A DNA stretch of 64,000 nt from Adiantum capillus-veneris (Eukaryota > Streptophyta > Polypodiopsida > Polypodiales > Pteridaceae): assembly GCA_014529385.2 (NCBI GenBank), contig CM043958.1, forward strand, positions 153,349,293 to 153,413,292. Reading direction: 5' to 3'. The translations under genes and the position numbers were made by a program. The notes below the pieces were generated by a model. The model had not been told where the DNA came from. It searched no databases and was given only the letters and a program-made list of their open reading frames with translations. How positions within the stretch are numbered: position 1 is the stretch's first letter; the number at the start of each line of letters is the position of its first letter. Shown piece by piece: positions 30,860 through 41,027 of the stretch.

Positions 30860-33516
30860 TATCACGAGGACGGCACCACATGCCAATAGAAAAGAACAGA
30901 CTGAACAGACTTTTAGCACTTCAATAACCACTGAACTGAAAGAGAGAGAGACAGAGAGCACACGCGACACCGAGCGGCGGAATTCCACCCTAGAGAATAC
31001 TGGCCCCAAACCATGGCGCTCCTTTCGGTATTTCTTTATATTGCTCAAACAAGGTACACTCTGTGGCTCTTGCTCTGCATCTGCCCGCACTAGAATGCTA
31101 GAGTGAGAGCCCATAGTTCATATTTAGAGGCCCTTGGTCACTCAAACGCAGTTTATATGAAAAGCTATAAACTCAAAAGCATATGGTCCAAAAGCAATGA
31201 ACCCAAAAAGCTATTAGTGCGAATTACAAAAATCTGTACACCTGCCACGTCAACAACTGTCAGTTAATTCGTGGAAATCCGTACCGGCTGCCATGTCAGC
31301 ACCTGTCAACACAAAACGCGAAAATCCATACTAGTTGCCACGTCATCATCTGAATTCGCTTTGTGTGTGTGTGTGTGTGTGTATGTAGCTATTTAAATCT
31401 TAACTAATAAGACATAATTGAATTTTTACATTCAAAAGACAGCTGGCCAAGGAATAATGAACTGATATGTACAAAAATAACTACGTATCAAAATTATTTA
31501 GGTACAATGATTGTAGGAAAGAGATCCTCTTTCAGTAAGACCAGTAGTAAAAGAACTTCCCCATTCCTCAGTGAGTACTTCATTAAAGTAAGGTTGCTTG
31601 CCAAAGAAAAGAAAACCCTTCATCCATCCAAACAAGACAACAATTCAGTTAGCCTTGGATGTGTTTTACAGGTATCAATGGACCATATCAGTTGTTATCC
31701 ATGTCCATTTTACAGAATTTAATTACTTTAGACAAGCTAGGTCTTTTATTAGAATTTGTATGTTTAGCACTCTTTACCTATTTCTTCCAAAAATGAGTGG
31801 TACAATCTACCTTCTAATCTGAGTGGTGAAGTCCACCAAATTTTTATTTTTTTTAATATAGTGAAGTTTACTTGTTTAGCCATAGCTCGGTAGCTATGCT
31901 TAAGCCCACAGTAGCAACCATATACTTACCAATCAAATAGAGTATCAAAAAACTCCATTTTTACCAAGTGGAACCTCATGTCACGAGCCATAGCCCAATA
32001 TTTATGCCAAAGCTGAGAGTATCAACCATATACTTACCTTCAAACTCCCAAGATTTCTATTAAGTCATTAGCATCCAATAAAGTACGATAATGTTCGGCC
32101 CTGTTTGAGTTAAGACACCTTCATGTTTCCACAGCCATGGGTACTAGATGGGCTAAAAAAACCCCAACACTTTCTCCTCATATGAAATCGTGAGGGAAAG
32201 TACTTTACACAAGTTCAAGTGTGGCCATAGTTCACCAAAGAAAAGACCAAAAGTATCCATGTAAGTGTTCGACAGAGATCATCACCATTTTGATGCAAAA
32301 ACGAGGTTTCAATACCCAAGGTTCCATTTATATCAAGTGCACTCATAGATCACCATCCATAGCTTCACGCCAAAGCCAAATGTATTATATACTTACCTTC
32401 AGAATCCCAAGTTATTAGCATTACACAAAGAACTGTAGTGTTTGGCTAAGCTAAGCCTGCAAAGTCCTGCAGCGGGTAAATTAGAGCCAAAAAAGTTGAT
32501 TTTGAGTGTAACTATTTCAAAGAATAAACTCCTCCCCCTTTAAAAAAAAAAAAAAACTAGTTAAGTCGGCAGTCGTCAAGACCTGTAGCGGCTTGAACAA
32601 AGCCAAGAGAATCCGAGAGATGCCAGATGATGCGCAGTTTTTCCTCAAAAAACCAGTCGACAGAAATCCCCAATAGTCAACCTCTTTAACTAACAAATTA
32701 AATTAGGTAAGCATTTAACAATCAAATGCCTTGCTACAAGATCTAAGAGCCACAGTGGATAACTGTCGAAAAAAACCACTTAAGTAGAATACTACCGAAA
32801 AAAACCAGTCAAGTAGAACCCCTAAAAATATAAGCCGAAAAAGATTGTCTATAGACAATACGACTCTACTGCATGCTTTGAGAGCTAATGCAAGCAGTAG
32901 CAACCATATGTTATGCTACTAGAAACAACTAATAATCAAAGTAGATGACTGTCGAACCATCTTCCTTAATGTTTGAAGCGACTTTCCTTAGAGATTTTTA
33001 CTCAAACACAGGCGTGAGGTATGAAAAAAGCCTAGAAGAAAACCTGAGAAGCTTGAGTAGTGAGCTCCATAGCTCGAAACGTGAAGCAGGCGGTAAATCC
33101 CCTTAGTCAAAACAACAGAAAATAAACACAGGCTAAGTGAGGGGCAAGGTGCGCCCTCACCTTATTTATAGAGGTTGGACTGCTTGTTCCCGAGCGTGAA
33201 CGATGAGAAAGGCGAGCCGCCCTGTTGTGTGGTGTCATCAAGCGGTGCACAGAATGCATTGCAAGGCGAGATTCATAGCCAGGAAGCGCAGGCCGCCTAC
33301 CAGAAGTAATGAGAACCCGGCGTTTTACTCACGCTCGTTATTCAAGGAGAGACATACTTTATGATTGTTATGGAAGGGTATAGTCCCGTAGCCCATTACT
33401 GGCTTTTTGTGAGCAGTATCCCATTGATGTCCGACAAGTTTAATGAGGGTTAAGAAGGGGGGGGAGGGGGGATATATAGGAGGAGGGAAAAAAGAACCAG
33501 AGTAATTATAGTACCA

Positions 33517-33549
<33 letters not shown>

Positions 33550-33698
33550 GGTCCCGCTTTGATCTTTAGGTCCTCTGGGCCCCATCCGACAGGGTCGCAT
33601 AAGTTGGTAGGACTTCTTCTTAGGGTTTAGGCCCCTCGGCCGAGATCTGCAAATCGCCTCTGTTCTTCAAAGGCTTGATATGTCAGCAGTTTGTGACA
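30860..33698 (-). repeat. Solo LTR of family A (A2), split by a 2.1-kb insertion
   Basis: The ends are tatcacgagg and tttgtgaca (TGTCAC...CTCGTGATA on the minus strand), flanked by ggtac (30,855-30,859) and agtac (33,699-33,703), a 5-bp duplication with one mismatch. Interrupting the LINE reading AWYS at this point confirms the insertion. The 5' LTR part is 33,549-33,698 and the 3' part 30,860-31,361. Together they match LTR A1. The break falls in a (CA)n stretch and the insert is 31,383-33,518. TGACGTGG boxes lie at 31,337-31,345 and 31,243-31,251 (minus strand). Confidence 0.85.
31383..33518 (-). mobile_element. Unclassified 2.1-kb insert between (GT)n tracts, with promoter-like sequence
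   Basis: AT-rich DNA lies between GT tracts at 31,362-31,382 and 33,519-33,549, which align to one short (CA)n site in LTR A1. No terminal inverted repeats or transposase are visible. Three diverged repeats carry catatacttacc (near 31,920, 32,028 and 32,390). On the minus strand a TATA-like ctataaata (near 33,162) is followed by a leader and ATGGAGCTCACTACTCAAG (near 33,070), then a possible splice donor cag|gtttt. This resembles a captured gene 5' end. Identity is unknown. Confidence 0.4.
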
Positions 33699-33703
33699 AG
33701 TAC

Positions 33704-34538
33704 TCACATGTTAGAGTATGATTCGGAGCACATGGCCTTGATCTTGAGAGCTTGCCACCTTTCTAGCATGACCCCGACTCACCCCAGGTTCATCTCTCAC
33801 GTAGTGAAAGAAACATAGTGCTCCAACAAGATCTCTGGCACACAGACTTGGATCACATCTCCCCTTCAGCAGAGGATGTCACATTACAGAGATCATTTCC
33901 TTACCGTACGTTCATACAACGACCCCACTATAAGGACATTTACATGCCACACAGCTCATGAGTGGCGATCAGTCAACTCACAGTATCATCACACAGGCTA
34001 GAGATAGGGGTGGGGCGCACCCGCTGCCCATGCCATTCCCAGGGAGGAGAGAGTCTGCAGAGTATGCAGAGAGGAGGTGGAGTGAGGAGCACTTTGTTTG
34101 CAGATGCAGAGCTTACGATGATATTAGAGGCAAATACCAGTCACTTTTCAGAGGGCAGACTACCCTTTCAGAGGGCAAGTTGGGGCGCTACTTGCCGGAG
34201 ATACAGACACACTTCTACACCCAACCGCAAAGACACAAGGGGGGGACAGTCACAGCTTACAGATTTTTTCCAGATGACCACACCCCCTCCACTTCTAGAT
34301 CCACCAAGGGGAGTGACTCTTGAGTAGGCTGAGACGAGCCGGGCCAGATGATGCCCACATGTTACTGGATATCGGGCCCCCCGACCACACTACGAACAGA
34401 TTGAGGGGATCCAGACCCGAGCGCCGAGCTATTGAGGAGAGACAAGCCCAAACGATGGCTCACCCCCCTATTAAAACAGAATGGAGCTAGCTAGCTTGAT
34501 GCATTTGCATGGTTGTACTACCTGAGCATATAGACATG
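33704..34538 (+). pseudogene. msLINE copy 7, second segment (ORF2 C-terminus)
   Basis: It resumes the ORF2 frame after the LTR (SHVRV, GLDLESLPP, VHLSRSERNIVLQQDLW). A finger-like region (CRVCREEVE, EHFVCRCRAY) and the PIP box QSQLTDFF at 34,247-34,270 follow, then the 3' end with aatggagctagctagcttga. Frameshifts are frequent, yet the PIP octet is intact. It stops at 34,543 where a solo LTR has inserted in the 3' untranslated region. Confidence 0.8.
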
Positions 34539-34543
34539 CACAT

Positions 34544-35642
34544 TGTGAGGTGCAACGGAATGAATGTTTGAACTTTGCTCAAGATGAGTACTCCGAACTG
34601 TGCTCAAGGTTCCTTTTACTTATGGAAGGGAGAGCCTTTCGTTCCTTTAGTGAGAGAGTGCAATGGACACAAACAAAGTGAATGGAAGTGCATGAAATTG
34701 AGAGATAGAGAAGAGAATACGACACCAGAGACACTGTAAAACCCTCCTCCGAAGGCCCCACTCTCTATGGCGAGAGTGGTCTACTTATGATTGCACAAAT
34801 CTCTACAATGCTTGGACTTGCCAACGATGTCGACGATGATGAGGACGACGACGAGATGGGCTGAAATCTGGAAACTCTAAGGGCTGAAATCTGCAAATCT
34901 TCTATCTGCTGAATTCTGACTCTATGTCAATGACGACGGTACGACGACGATGCGCCGAAAACGCAGATGCTCAGCATCTGCGTTTTCCGGGCTGAAACTG
35001 TAAACCTTGCGAAAACTGACCGTGTGGCGAGGATCTGCTGCGGGAAGGTGAGATCTGCGAGGTGCGGGACTTGATCTACGGTGTCTAAAGGCTGAAAACT
35101 GAAAACGCTGAGGTTTCTTGATGTTCCGTCGCGGTGGATTTGCAAAACGCTAGGTTATGATGCAGATGCAAAAACGCTAGGGCTGAAAATCTGCAAATCT
35201 GTCGCCTGTTGTTCTGCAAATGCAAAACGCTAGGCTGATCTGATGTTCTGCTGAGAAGTTGCCTATTGAGCGAGTGCTCCTGTTGCCCCTTCTGCCAGAA
35301 AGTGCTAACTCTAGTTTTCTTATATACAAACTTACTCAATTTTCCCTACCTACTTTCCAACAAAAGTCACTTAAAAATAATAAGTGAAAAATGTCAAAAA
35401 TAGGGAAAATAGGTCTATGCATTGTAAAAATGCTACTGATGGGATCTGACTGGAATCTGATGGTCATGTTGTGTGCAACCAGAGGATATGCATCTAATAT
35501 AAGTGTCTGGACATGCACGGTCTGCGAACAGACTCACAAAAGTGCCAGATCACTTCCTATTCTACACTGACTTGACTGAACTGAACCCTGGTCATGTTGT
35601 AGCTTGTCCACGGACACATAGGGTTGGATGTGTCACGTGACA
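34544..35642 (-). repeat. Solo LTR, 1,099 bp, TSD cacat
   Basis: It begins TGTGAGG and ends GTGACA, with perfect 5-bp duplications cacat at 34,539-34,543 and 35,643-35,647. Removing it restores the LINE 3' sequence (gacatgcacat acccctag, compare gacatgcatatacccctag in copy 6). There is no internal region, so it arose by LTR-LTR recombination. Minus-strand orientation is preferred because it then starts TGTCACG like other LTRs here. Confidence 0.88.
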
Positions 35643-35647
35643 CACAT

Positions 35648-35856
35648 ACCCCTAGTACTAGAGCTCCCCCCCCCCCCCCCCCCCGATCCCATAAAAAACC
35701 AAGGCTTTTATCCTCATCCTTATTTTGTACCAGTTGGGATTTTTTTTCTTTTCCGATAGATGAAGGACATACACGCATGTATATTTGATTTGTCTCATAG
35801 GCCGACTTCGGCCTCAAATGGACCTTAAAATCTGTGTGTGTGTGTGTGTGTGTGTG

Positions 35857-35893
<37 letters not shown>
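35648..35893 (+). mobile_element. msLINE copy 7, 3' end, with C17-19, (GT)n and G34-35 tracts
   Basis: It contains a poly(C) run (35,666-35,684), the terminal stem-loop at 35,799-35,814 (AGGCCGA ct TCGGCCT), then caaatggaccttaaaatc joined to (GT)n (35,833-35,858) and a poly(G) tract (35,860-35,893). Confidence 0.85.
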
Positions 35894-35894
<1 letters not shown>

Positions 35895-36189
35895 GAAAAG
35901 GGGCTTTCACCCTATGCATTACATAAAATCGGCCATAGGTCCATATACAAGAAATATGGGGAAACTCTGAAAGATGTACAATGAGATCATGGGGAAAAAC
36001 CCACAGCAAACCACAAAAAACATCTTGGGATAAAGTTATTCTAATCAAGTGGTAAAGTGTAGCTATCTGGATTGTGATCAAGTCTACACAAATCTTCCCA
36101 ATGCTGTGTATCTGCTTACTGATATAAAGCATCTGTTGTACATAGAGTAACATCCTCATACCATGGATGTAGAAAAACTAATCTTTCCC
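35894..36189. other. Intron DNA without recognised features
   Basis: About 300 bp of AT-rich sequence lies between the LINE end and the truncated L1-b copy. Nothing recognisable is present. Confidence 0.5.
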
Positions 36190-37505
36190 TCAAGCAACTC
36201 ACTTGTCGGATCTCCTCAACTTGCTGACACTGGTGTGCGCATGGCAAGGTCCCACAGTCTCAAAGAACTCCTCAATAACTGTGTCGCCCACCTCAGCCCT
36301 CTGAGATGCTTGCCAATGAAAGGCAAACTCATGACACCGCTCCTCAATGCTAGTCAGCTCATGTCGAGCCTCCTGCATCTGCTCCTCCAACCAAGGACAG
36401 TCTGGGTGGTGCTCTTGCATCTGCTGTAAGGAAGCAATGCCCCGTCGCAGACGCTTCTCCTCCTCCCTGGTTGCAGCCAAGCGAGCTGCAGACTCTTGGA
36501 AGAAGAAGCGACTAAGCTCAGCAAGTCTAGAGGCCACTGTACCAACAGTGGTGCCCTAAGTGCCCTAACTCTCAGTCGAAAGTGCCACCACCCACTCTCT
36601 GAGCTCTGAATCTAGCAAGATCCTCCCAAGGATGCACAGCATCGTGCTCCCACTCCTCTGTTTGTCAGTCACGGTAAGTATTACTCGTGCATGATCTGAA
36701 AATGTAGTCCCTGCCAGAATGCAAACAGATCCTCCCATGTCACAGATGTGATCACTGGTGTAGAAGCAATCTAACCGAGATAGATTCGCTCCTCCTACTC
36801 TCCGGTAAGAGCGAGAGAAAGACAAGCTATCTGGGGGCCACACAAAGCCTCCATGCTACCAAACATTTGAAATCCTCATGGTCGTACATAAACTCTCCCA
36901 TGCTGCCAACTCAGCCCCGTGCACAGTAGCATGGCTACCTCCAATATTATCTCAAGGGTTCTCCAACATGTTGAAGTCTCCACTGACACACCACTGCTCT
37001 GCATGCGGCAAGGACTCTACAATATGTTATCAAAACTCAGCTCGTGCACTTGCCACATTGGGCGCATGAATGTTCAGGAAGCCCATGAGGCAACCATGAA
37101 CCTGCACAATAATCCACTCGGCCTTGCCTGGCATAATAATACCTCTGCCCACAATGGCATGCTGCCATGAGTCCACAATAGTCATACATACCCCTCCCTA
37201 GATGCCTCTAGGCCCAAAAGCAGCTGGCCAAAATGTCTCATAACGACCACGTAAAATCTGACCACATTGCCGAATGCAGCTCTCACAAAGATGGTGCTCC
37301 TAAAGCATAAGAATGTCATAGTATTACCCACAAGGCACAGGTGAAGCTCCTAATGCAAGCCACTCCTCCTACGCTAAAATTGGGGTCCACCTAATCCTAG
37401 CACATTCCATGAGACGATCCTCATGGAGTTCGTGAGAAAAAACCAATGTTGCAATAGCAACCAATCTCGCTATCTTTGAGGCCGGCTTAGATGGGGAGTC
37501 ATCCA
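36190..37505 (-). pseudogene. L1-b, ORF2 part (3'-truncated second L1 copy)
   Basis: On the minus strand it matches L1-a ORF2 from the endonuclease through the linker: SFSDHA-like text, ARLAATREEEKRLRRGIASL, ERCHEFAFHWQASQ. It lacks the reverse transcriptase end: homology stops at about 36,190. The 5' side is interrupted at 37,505 by an LTR element and resumes at about 40,910. Numerous stops and frame changes. Confidence 0.8.
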
Positions 37506-40500
37506 TTTGGTATCAGAGCCAGACCAATGGCTTCTTTAAATGCTGGGTTCGATGTGGAAGTAGCAGTTTTTTGCTTCAATATGGCGGTGAGCCGATTATG
37601 TGAAGGATTGGACAGTTGGGGCAAGTGCTTAACGTTGTCCTGGAGTGAAGGTGAAATGGAAGAGCGCTTGAGCCGCGGAAAGGAGGTAAAGGAAGCGTTA
37701 TGCCAACTGGATCACACCTATGACAGGAATAAAAGGCGTTTCGATTGGGACTGCGAAGAGATGCTTCGAAAAGGAAAACGAATGCGAAAGGAGTTGAAGA
37801 GGAAGAGAAAAGGTATGCAAGAGGAGTTGAAGAGACAGGAACAGGAGCGGAAGGCGTTCCATGATGGGATGGCAACGGTATTGGGGCAAATAGACCGCGA
37901 TGAGGAGATAAGAATGCTTCATATGCTGGACCGTGAGGTGACACAAAAAATCGATGCGCTAGCTCCCGCCGAGGAGACTCTTCCCGGAGGGGATTGGATG
38001 TGTAATGCAATGCACGATCGTGTGAATGGAGAGTGTGATGATGGTATGCTTGTGCCTGAGCTTTATATGGCTCCAAACGCTCAGCTGAGTGTGAGCGATT
38101 ATGAAGGGCAAGTGGTAGTCCCTATTGTATCTGACCTTCCGTGTGTGGACGAAGGAGAAGAATGCATGAGTGAAGAGGAGTGGACAAGGAAATTGGATGC
38201 TATGTTTCCCGGCTATGTCGAGGTCCGTTATGAGGAAAAGCTACTGCAGGTTACCGAAGGTGATGCTGGTCATACCCTGTTGGAGGGGGAGTGGTTGGCT
38301 TGCGAGCCATACTTAACTGATGGGTACGGTACCCGTGAAGGAATTGAAGAGGAGCACCAGGTGGTCCCTGCTGACTCCTATCCCCCACATGAGAGGGGAG
38401 AGTTGGAACACGCAGCATGTAACGACCTACAGGCTGCTGCATTCGAATTACCCGAGAAAAGGATTGTGGAAATATGTGGCAATAATCCAATCGTATGCGA
38501 AGAAGTGAGAGGAGACGCGGTGAATCTGGGATATGGCAGGTTGGTCTTAACGCTTGCGTGTGAAGTGATTACAGAGGATGCGAGTCGGGTGCGAGTGGTC
38601 ATTGAGATGCGAGACTCAGCCAAGTATATGCTAACAATGATGCACAGTGATTGGGTCACGACATGGGTCAGGGAGATCCGGTTGGGGATGTATCCAAAGT
38701 GGCCTTATAGATTGAATGCGAGTGAAGAGCGGGCTGAAGTAAAGCCAGCAGGATCAGCCATCGCAGGACGGCTTTTTGGCTTCAAAGAGCAGGTCCCTGT
38801 AAGGACACCCAGGCATGGGGCTGAGAATGGCAGAGCTAGCCAGCTCTCGTATACGTCGCCCTCGATGAGGGGACAGTTGGTGAAAAGTGCGCGAAGCATA
38901 ACCTTGGGGAACGTGAACCTCATGGACGGGCCTGACGGACCAGAGATAACGCAGTTCGAGGGCCGGGTGCCCCTTTACTCGAGACGCCGTGCGATGCGGC
39001 GGGCGATCTCCTCGAGGGCCGAGAGCTTTCAAGCCAAGGCAGCCTGCGCTAGGGAGCCGGGCAAGATGCAGAGAGGTAACCAAGGAGGGGCCGAGTGTGT
39101 GCCCAAGCAGGACATGGAGTGGGGACCTTGGGATAGAGGACCCATAATTTTTTTTGTGATAAGATGCTGGTACGTGGACAGTATGCTCGCTGGGAGCAGT
39201 ATTGAATGGGACAGCCGACTAATTGATATGGAAGGACGGGGGTCTACGACCCCCCAGCCATGCGCCCCGTTGGTAAAGCGGGCCCTGAACGAAGACTCCA
39301 GGATGATTGTGAAGACGCGCGACTACCCGAGCCGGGCATGGCGACCTGGGTTGCTTGGGGTTGTATCTTACGGGTTAGTTAATGTGCCCGACAAAGACCT
39401 TCGGGGGGTGAGAATATGCGTGTGGGATCCGGGAGAGGACTACCCATGCAGGGATGTTTCCGCTTGTGGAATGCGCAGAATAGCTGAATTGACAGCATGC
39501 TGGGACATATGGAGCCGAGGCAAAGTTAAGTCGGAAGAGCTGGAGCCGTTCTCTGGTCCTGATATGCAGTATGTAGCAAAACAAGGGCTGGCACAAATGC
39601 AGCCTACGGATGGCCGATGGGTCCCACCTCGACAGCCAGGGACTAAAGCGAGTAGCCGGGGATGTATCACAAGCGGGATGGGTCGAGCTGAGTCGAAGGA
39701 CCAGCAAATAAACGAGATGCGTGGTGAGATAGGTAGGTGCAAGAAAAACGATATGTTGAGGCCAGAGAGGTATGGCCGAGGTATGTCCCCTCGACGAGGT
39801 GGGCTGGCCACAGAGAGCGAAGGCAACATAAATACGCAGCGCAAGAAGGCGGGCTCCGGTGAGCACCAGCCCGCCTTTCATTCAGGTAGCTGGGCTAGCC
39901 GAGTGATTACGCTCAGGTGTTTACACTTTAGCCGGTGCTGGTCCGAGTGGGCTCGCGGAACACTGAGCAGTGGACGGTACGCCAGGCATTTTTGGACAGG
40001 ATTGCTAACAGGGCTGAGAGCGTGGGGCTCCCTAGTGAAGAGTGGAGTCACACTGATCATGGTCATGCTGCTCGCATGGTGGGCACTCGATGAGTGTCAC
40101 GAGGAAAATCGATGCAAGGGAATGAAGTTCAGCAGGGAGAGAATGCGGCTGAGAATTACGCAGGGAACACCAGAAGAGGGGATGAATGCTCAATGGGGGA
40201 CGCTGCCAGCAGCCATAGATGCACGGTGGATTCCTCCACGTCGCACTAACTGTGAAGGTTCGGGGTGGGACAAGAGGAAGCCCCCTAAGGTCAGGAGATG
40301 TTTGGATAGTTTGAGGAGGACTGATGCTGGGGACGGCTCGAAAACAGGAGATACGGTTGCTCGACGCAAAAAGGGGGCAAAGGGTCTCCCTTGGCTGGTT
40401 GCTTGGACGACGAATACGTCAGGAAAGGAATTGGGATTCATACATGCGCGTGATGCTGGACGATGTAAGCCAAGTCTTGAGGCTGAAACACATTGCTTTC

Positions 40501-40909
40501 TGGGTAAGGTATATGTTCTCGATGAGGACATCGAACTTTTTTGGGGGAGGGGAGAGTGTTACGGGTCCCCCTTTTGGAGAGCATTTCGGGACCCTCCACC
40601 TCTCCTCGGCTCCTCGAGACTAGCTCAATTTCATGTTCCGAGGCCTCGAGGGCTCCGAGCCGACGAGAGGCACCCAGTGTGGGAAGACCCGTTAGTGGAG
40701 AGAAGCATCGAGTGCTCGACTGGGGCTGATGTGCGAGAACGCCTCTTGGTGGTTTTAAGATGGTTAGGTAATAGGGTCGGATGTGAAGGCAACCTGCGGG
40801 CGCTTAGGGGATTAAGGCCCAAATGCATGCATAAGCCAGGGTTATCAAACCTTCGGGTTCAGGGGCCACTACACAGAGAAACAGGTGGACTCGAGCGACC
40901 CCGAGATAG
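37506..40909 (+). mobile_element. LTR retrotransposon without a 5' LTR, inserted in L1-b
   Basis: The left edge is a primer-binding site TGGTATCAGAGCC (37,508-37,520) lying directly on L1 sequence. The right part has a polypurine tract (ttgggggaggggagag, 40,541-40,556) followed by TGTTACGGGTCC, a normal LTR start, and about 350 bp up to resumed L1 homology near 40,910. About 30 bp of L1 is missing at the site. No reverse transcriptase, protease or integrase is present. So it is a non-autonomous element with a complete internal region, one LTR, and none on the primer-site side. Confidence 0.7.
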
Positions 40910-41027
40910 TCTTGACTGTGAGTATGTCCAACCCAAGCCTGTGAAGAGCGTTCCGTCCGTGGGGCTTCATCCTCTGCCCAGGAGTCCTCATGTACATATA
41001 CATAGCAGGGTGTACTCCGCATGTTAG
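37527..41027 (+). CDS. Unknown long ORF of the non-autonomous LTR element
   Basis: ATG at 37,527 lies 6 bases after the primer site. The frame is also open from 37,491 in flanking L1, and it runs uninterrupted through the polypurine tract (codon about 1,006) into the LTR and L1, so the natural end is unclear. The first 100 residues are a basic coiled coil (MRKELKRKRKGMQEELKRQE) as in Gag-like proteins. An acidic Cys-containing region follows. Two copies of RW[VI]PPR occur. A hydrophobic segment (GVTLIMVMLLAWWAL, near residue 850) could span a membrane. No known domain is recognised. A 3.5-kb open frame suggests youth or selection. Confidence 0.65.
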   Translation: MASLNAGFDVEVAVFCFNMAVSRLCEGLDSWGKCLTLSWSEGEMEERLSRGKEVKEALCQLDHTYDRNKRRFDWDCEEMLRKGKRMRKELKRKRKGMQEELKRQEQERKAFHDGMATVLGQIDRDEEIRMLHMLDREVTQKIDALAPAEETLPGGDWMCNAMHDRVNGECDDGMLVPELYMAPNAQLSVSDYEGQVVVPIVSDLPCVDEGEECMSEEEWTRKLDAMFPGYVEVRYEEKLLQVTEGDAGHTLLEGEWLACEPYLTDGYGTREGIEEEHQVVPADSYPPHERGELEHAACNDLQAAAFELPEKRIVEICGNNPIVCEEVRGDAVNLGYGRLVLTLACEVITEDASRVRVVIEMRDSAKYMLTMMHSDWVTTWVREIRLGMYPKWPYRLNASEERAEVKPAGSAIAGRLFGFKEQVPVRTPRHGAENGRASQLSYTSPSMRGQLVKSARSITLGNVNLMDGPDGPEITQFEGRVPLYSRRRAMRRAISSRAESFQAKAACAREPGKMQRGNQGGAECVPKQDMEWGPWDRGPIIFFVIRCWYVDSMLAGSSIEWDSRLIDMEGRGSTTPQPCAPLVKRALNEDSRMIVKTRDYPSRAWRPGLLGVVSYGLVNVPDKDLRGVRICVWDPGEDYPCRDVSACGMRRIAELTACWDIWSRGKVKSEELEPFSGPDMQYVAKQGLAQMQPTDGRWVPPRQPGTKASSRGCITSGMGRAESKDQQINEMRGEIGRCKKNDMLRPERYGRGMSPRRGGLATESEGNINTQRKKAGSGEHQPAFHSGSWASRVITLRCLHFSRCWSEWARGTLSSGRYARHFWTGLLTGLRAWGSLVKSGVTLIMVMLLAWWALDECHEENRCKGMKFSRERMRLRITQGTPEEGMNAQWGTLPAAIDARWIPPRRTNCEGSGWDKRKPPKVRRCLDSLRRTDAGDGSKTGDTVARRKKGAKGLPWLVAWTTNTSGKELGFIHARDAGRCKPSLEAETHCFLGKVYVLDEDIELFWGRGECYGSPFWRAFRDPPPLLGSSRLAQFHVPRPRGLRADERHPVWEDPLVERSIECSTGADVRERLLVVLRWLGNRVGCEGNLRALRGLRPKCMHKPGLSNLRVQGPLHRETGGLERPRDSLDCEYVQPKPVKSVPSVGLHPLPRSPHVHIHSRVYSAC
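40557..40909 (+). repeat. 3' LTR (about 350 bp) of the non-autonomous element
   Basis: It starts TGTTACGGG after the polypurine tract. It contains gaggcctcgagggctccgag and similar GC-rich text. The exact end is not defined because no second LTR is available for comparison. Confidence 0.6.

Noticed and set aside
38754-40531. Minus-strand ORFs of 80-168 codons opposite the 1,000-codon ORF
   Set aside because: They mirror the long plus-strand frame and show no family features; the plus frame begins right after the primer site.
40610-41027. The last 140 codons of the 1,178-codon frame as part of the element's protein
   Set aside because: They cover the LTR and flanking L1 sequence, so they are probably read-through and not original coding sequence.
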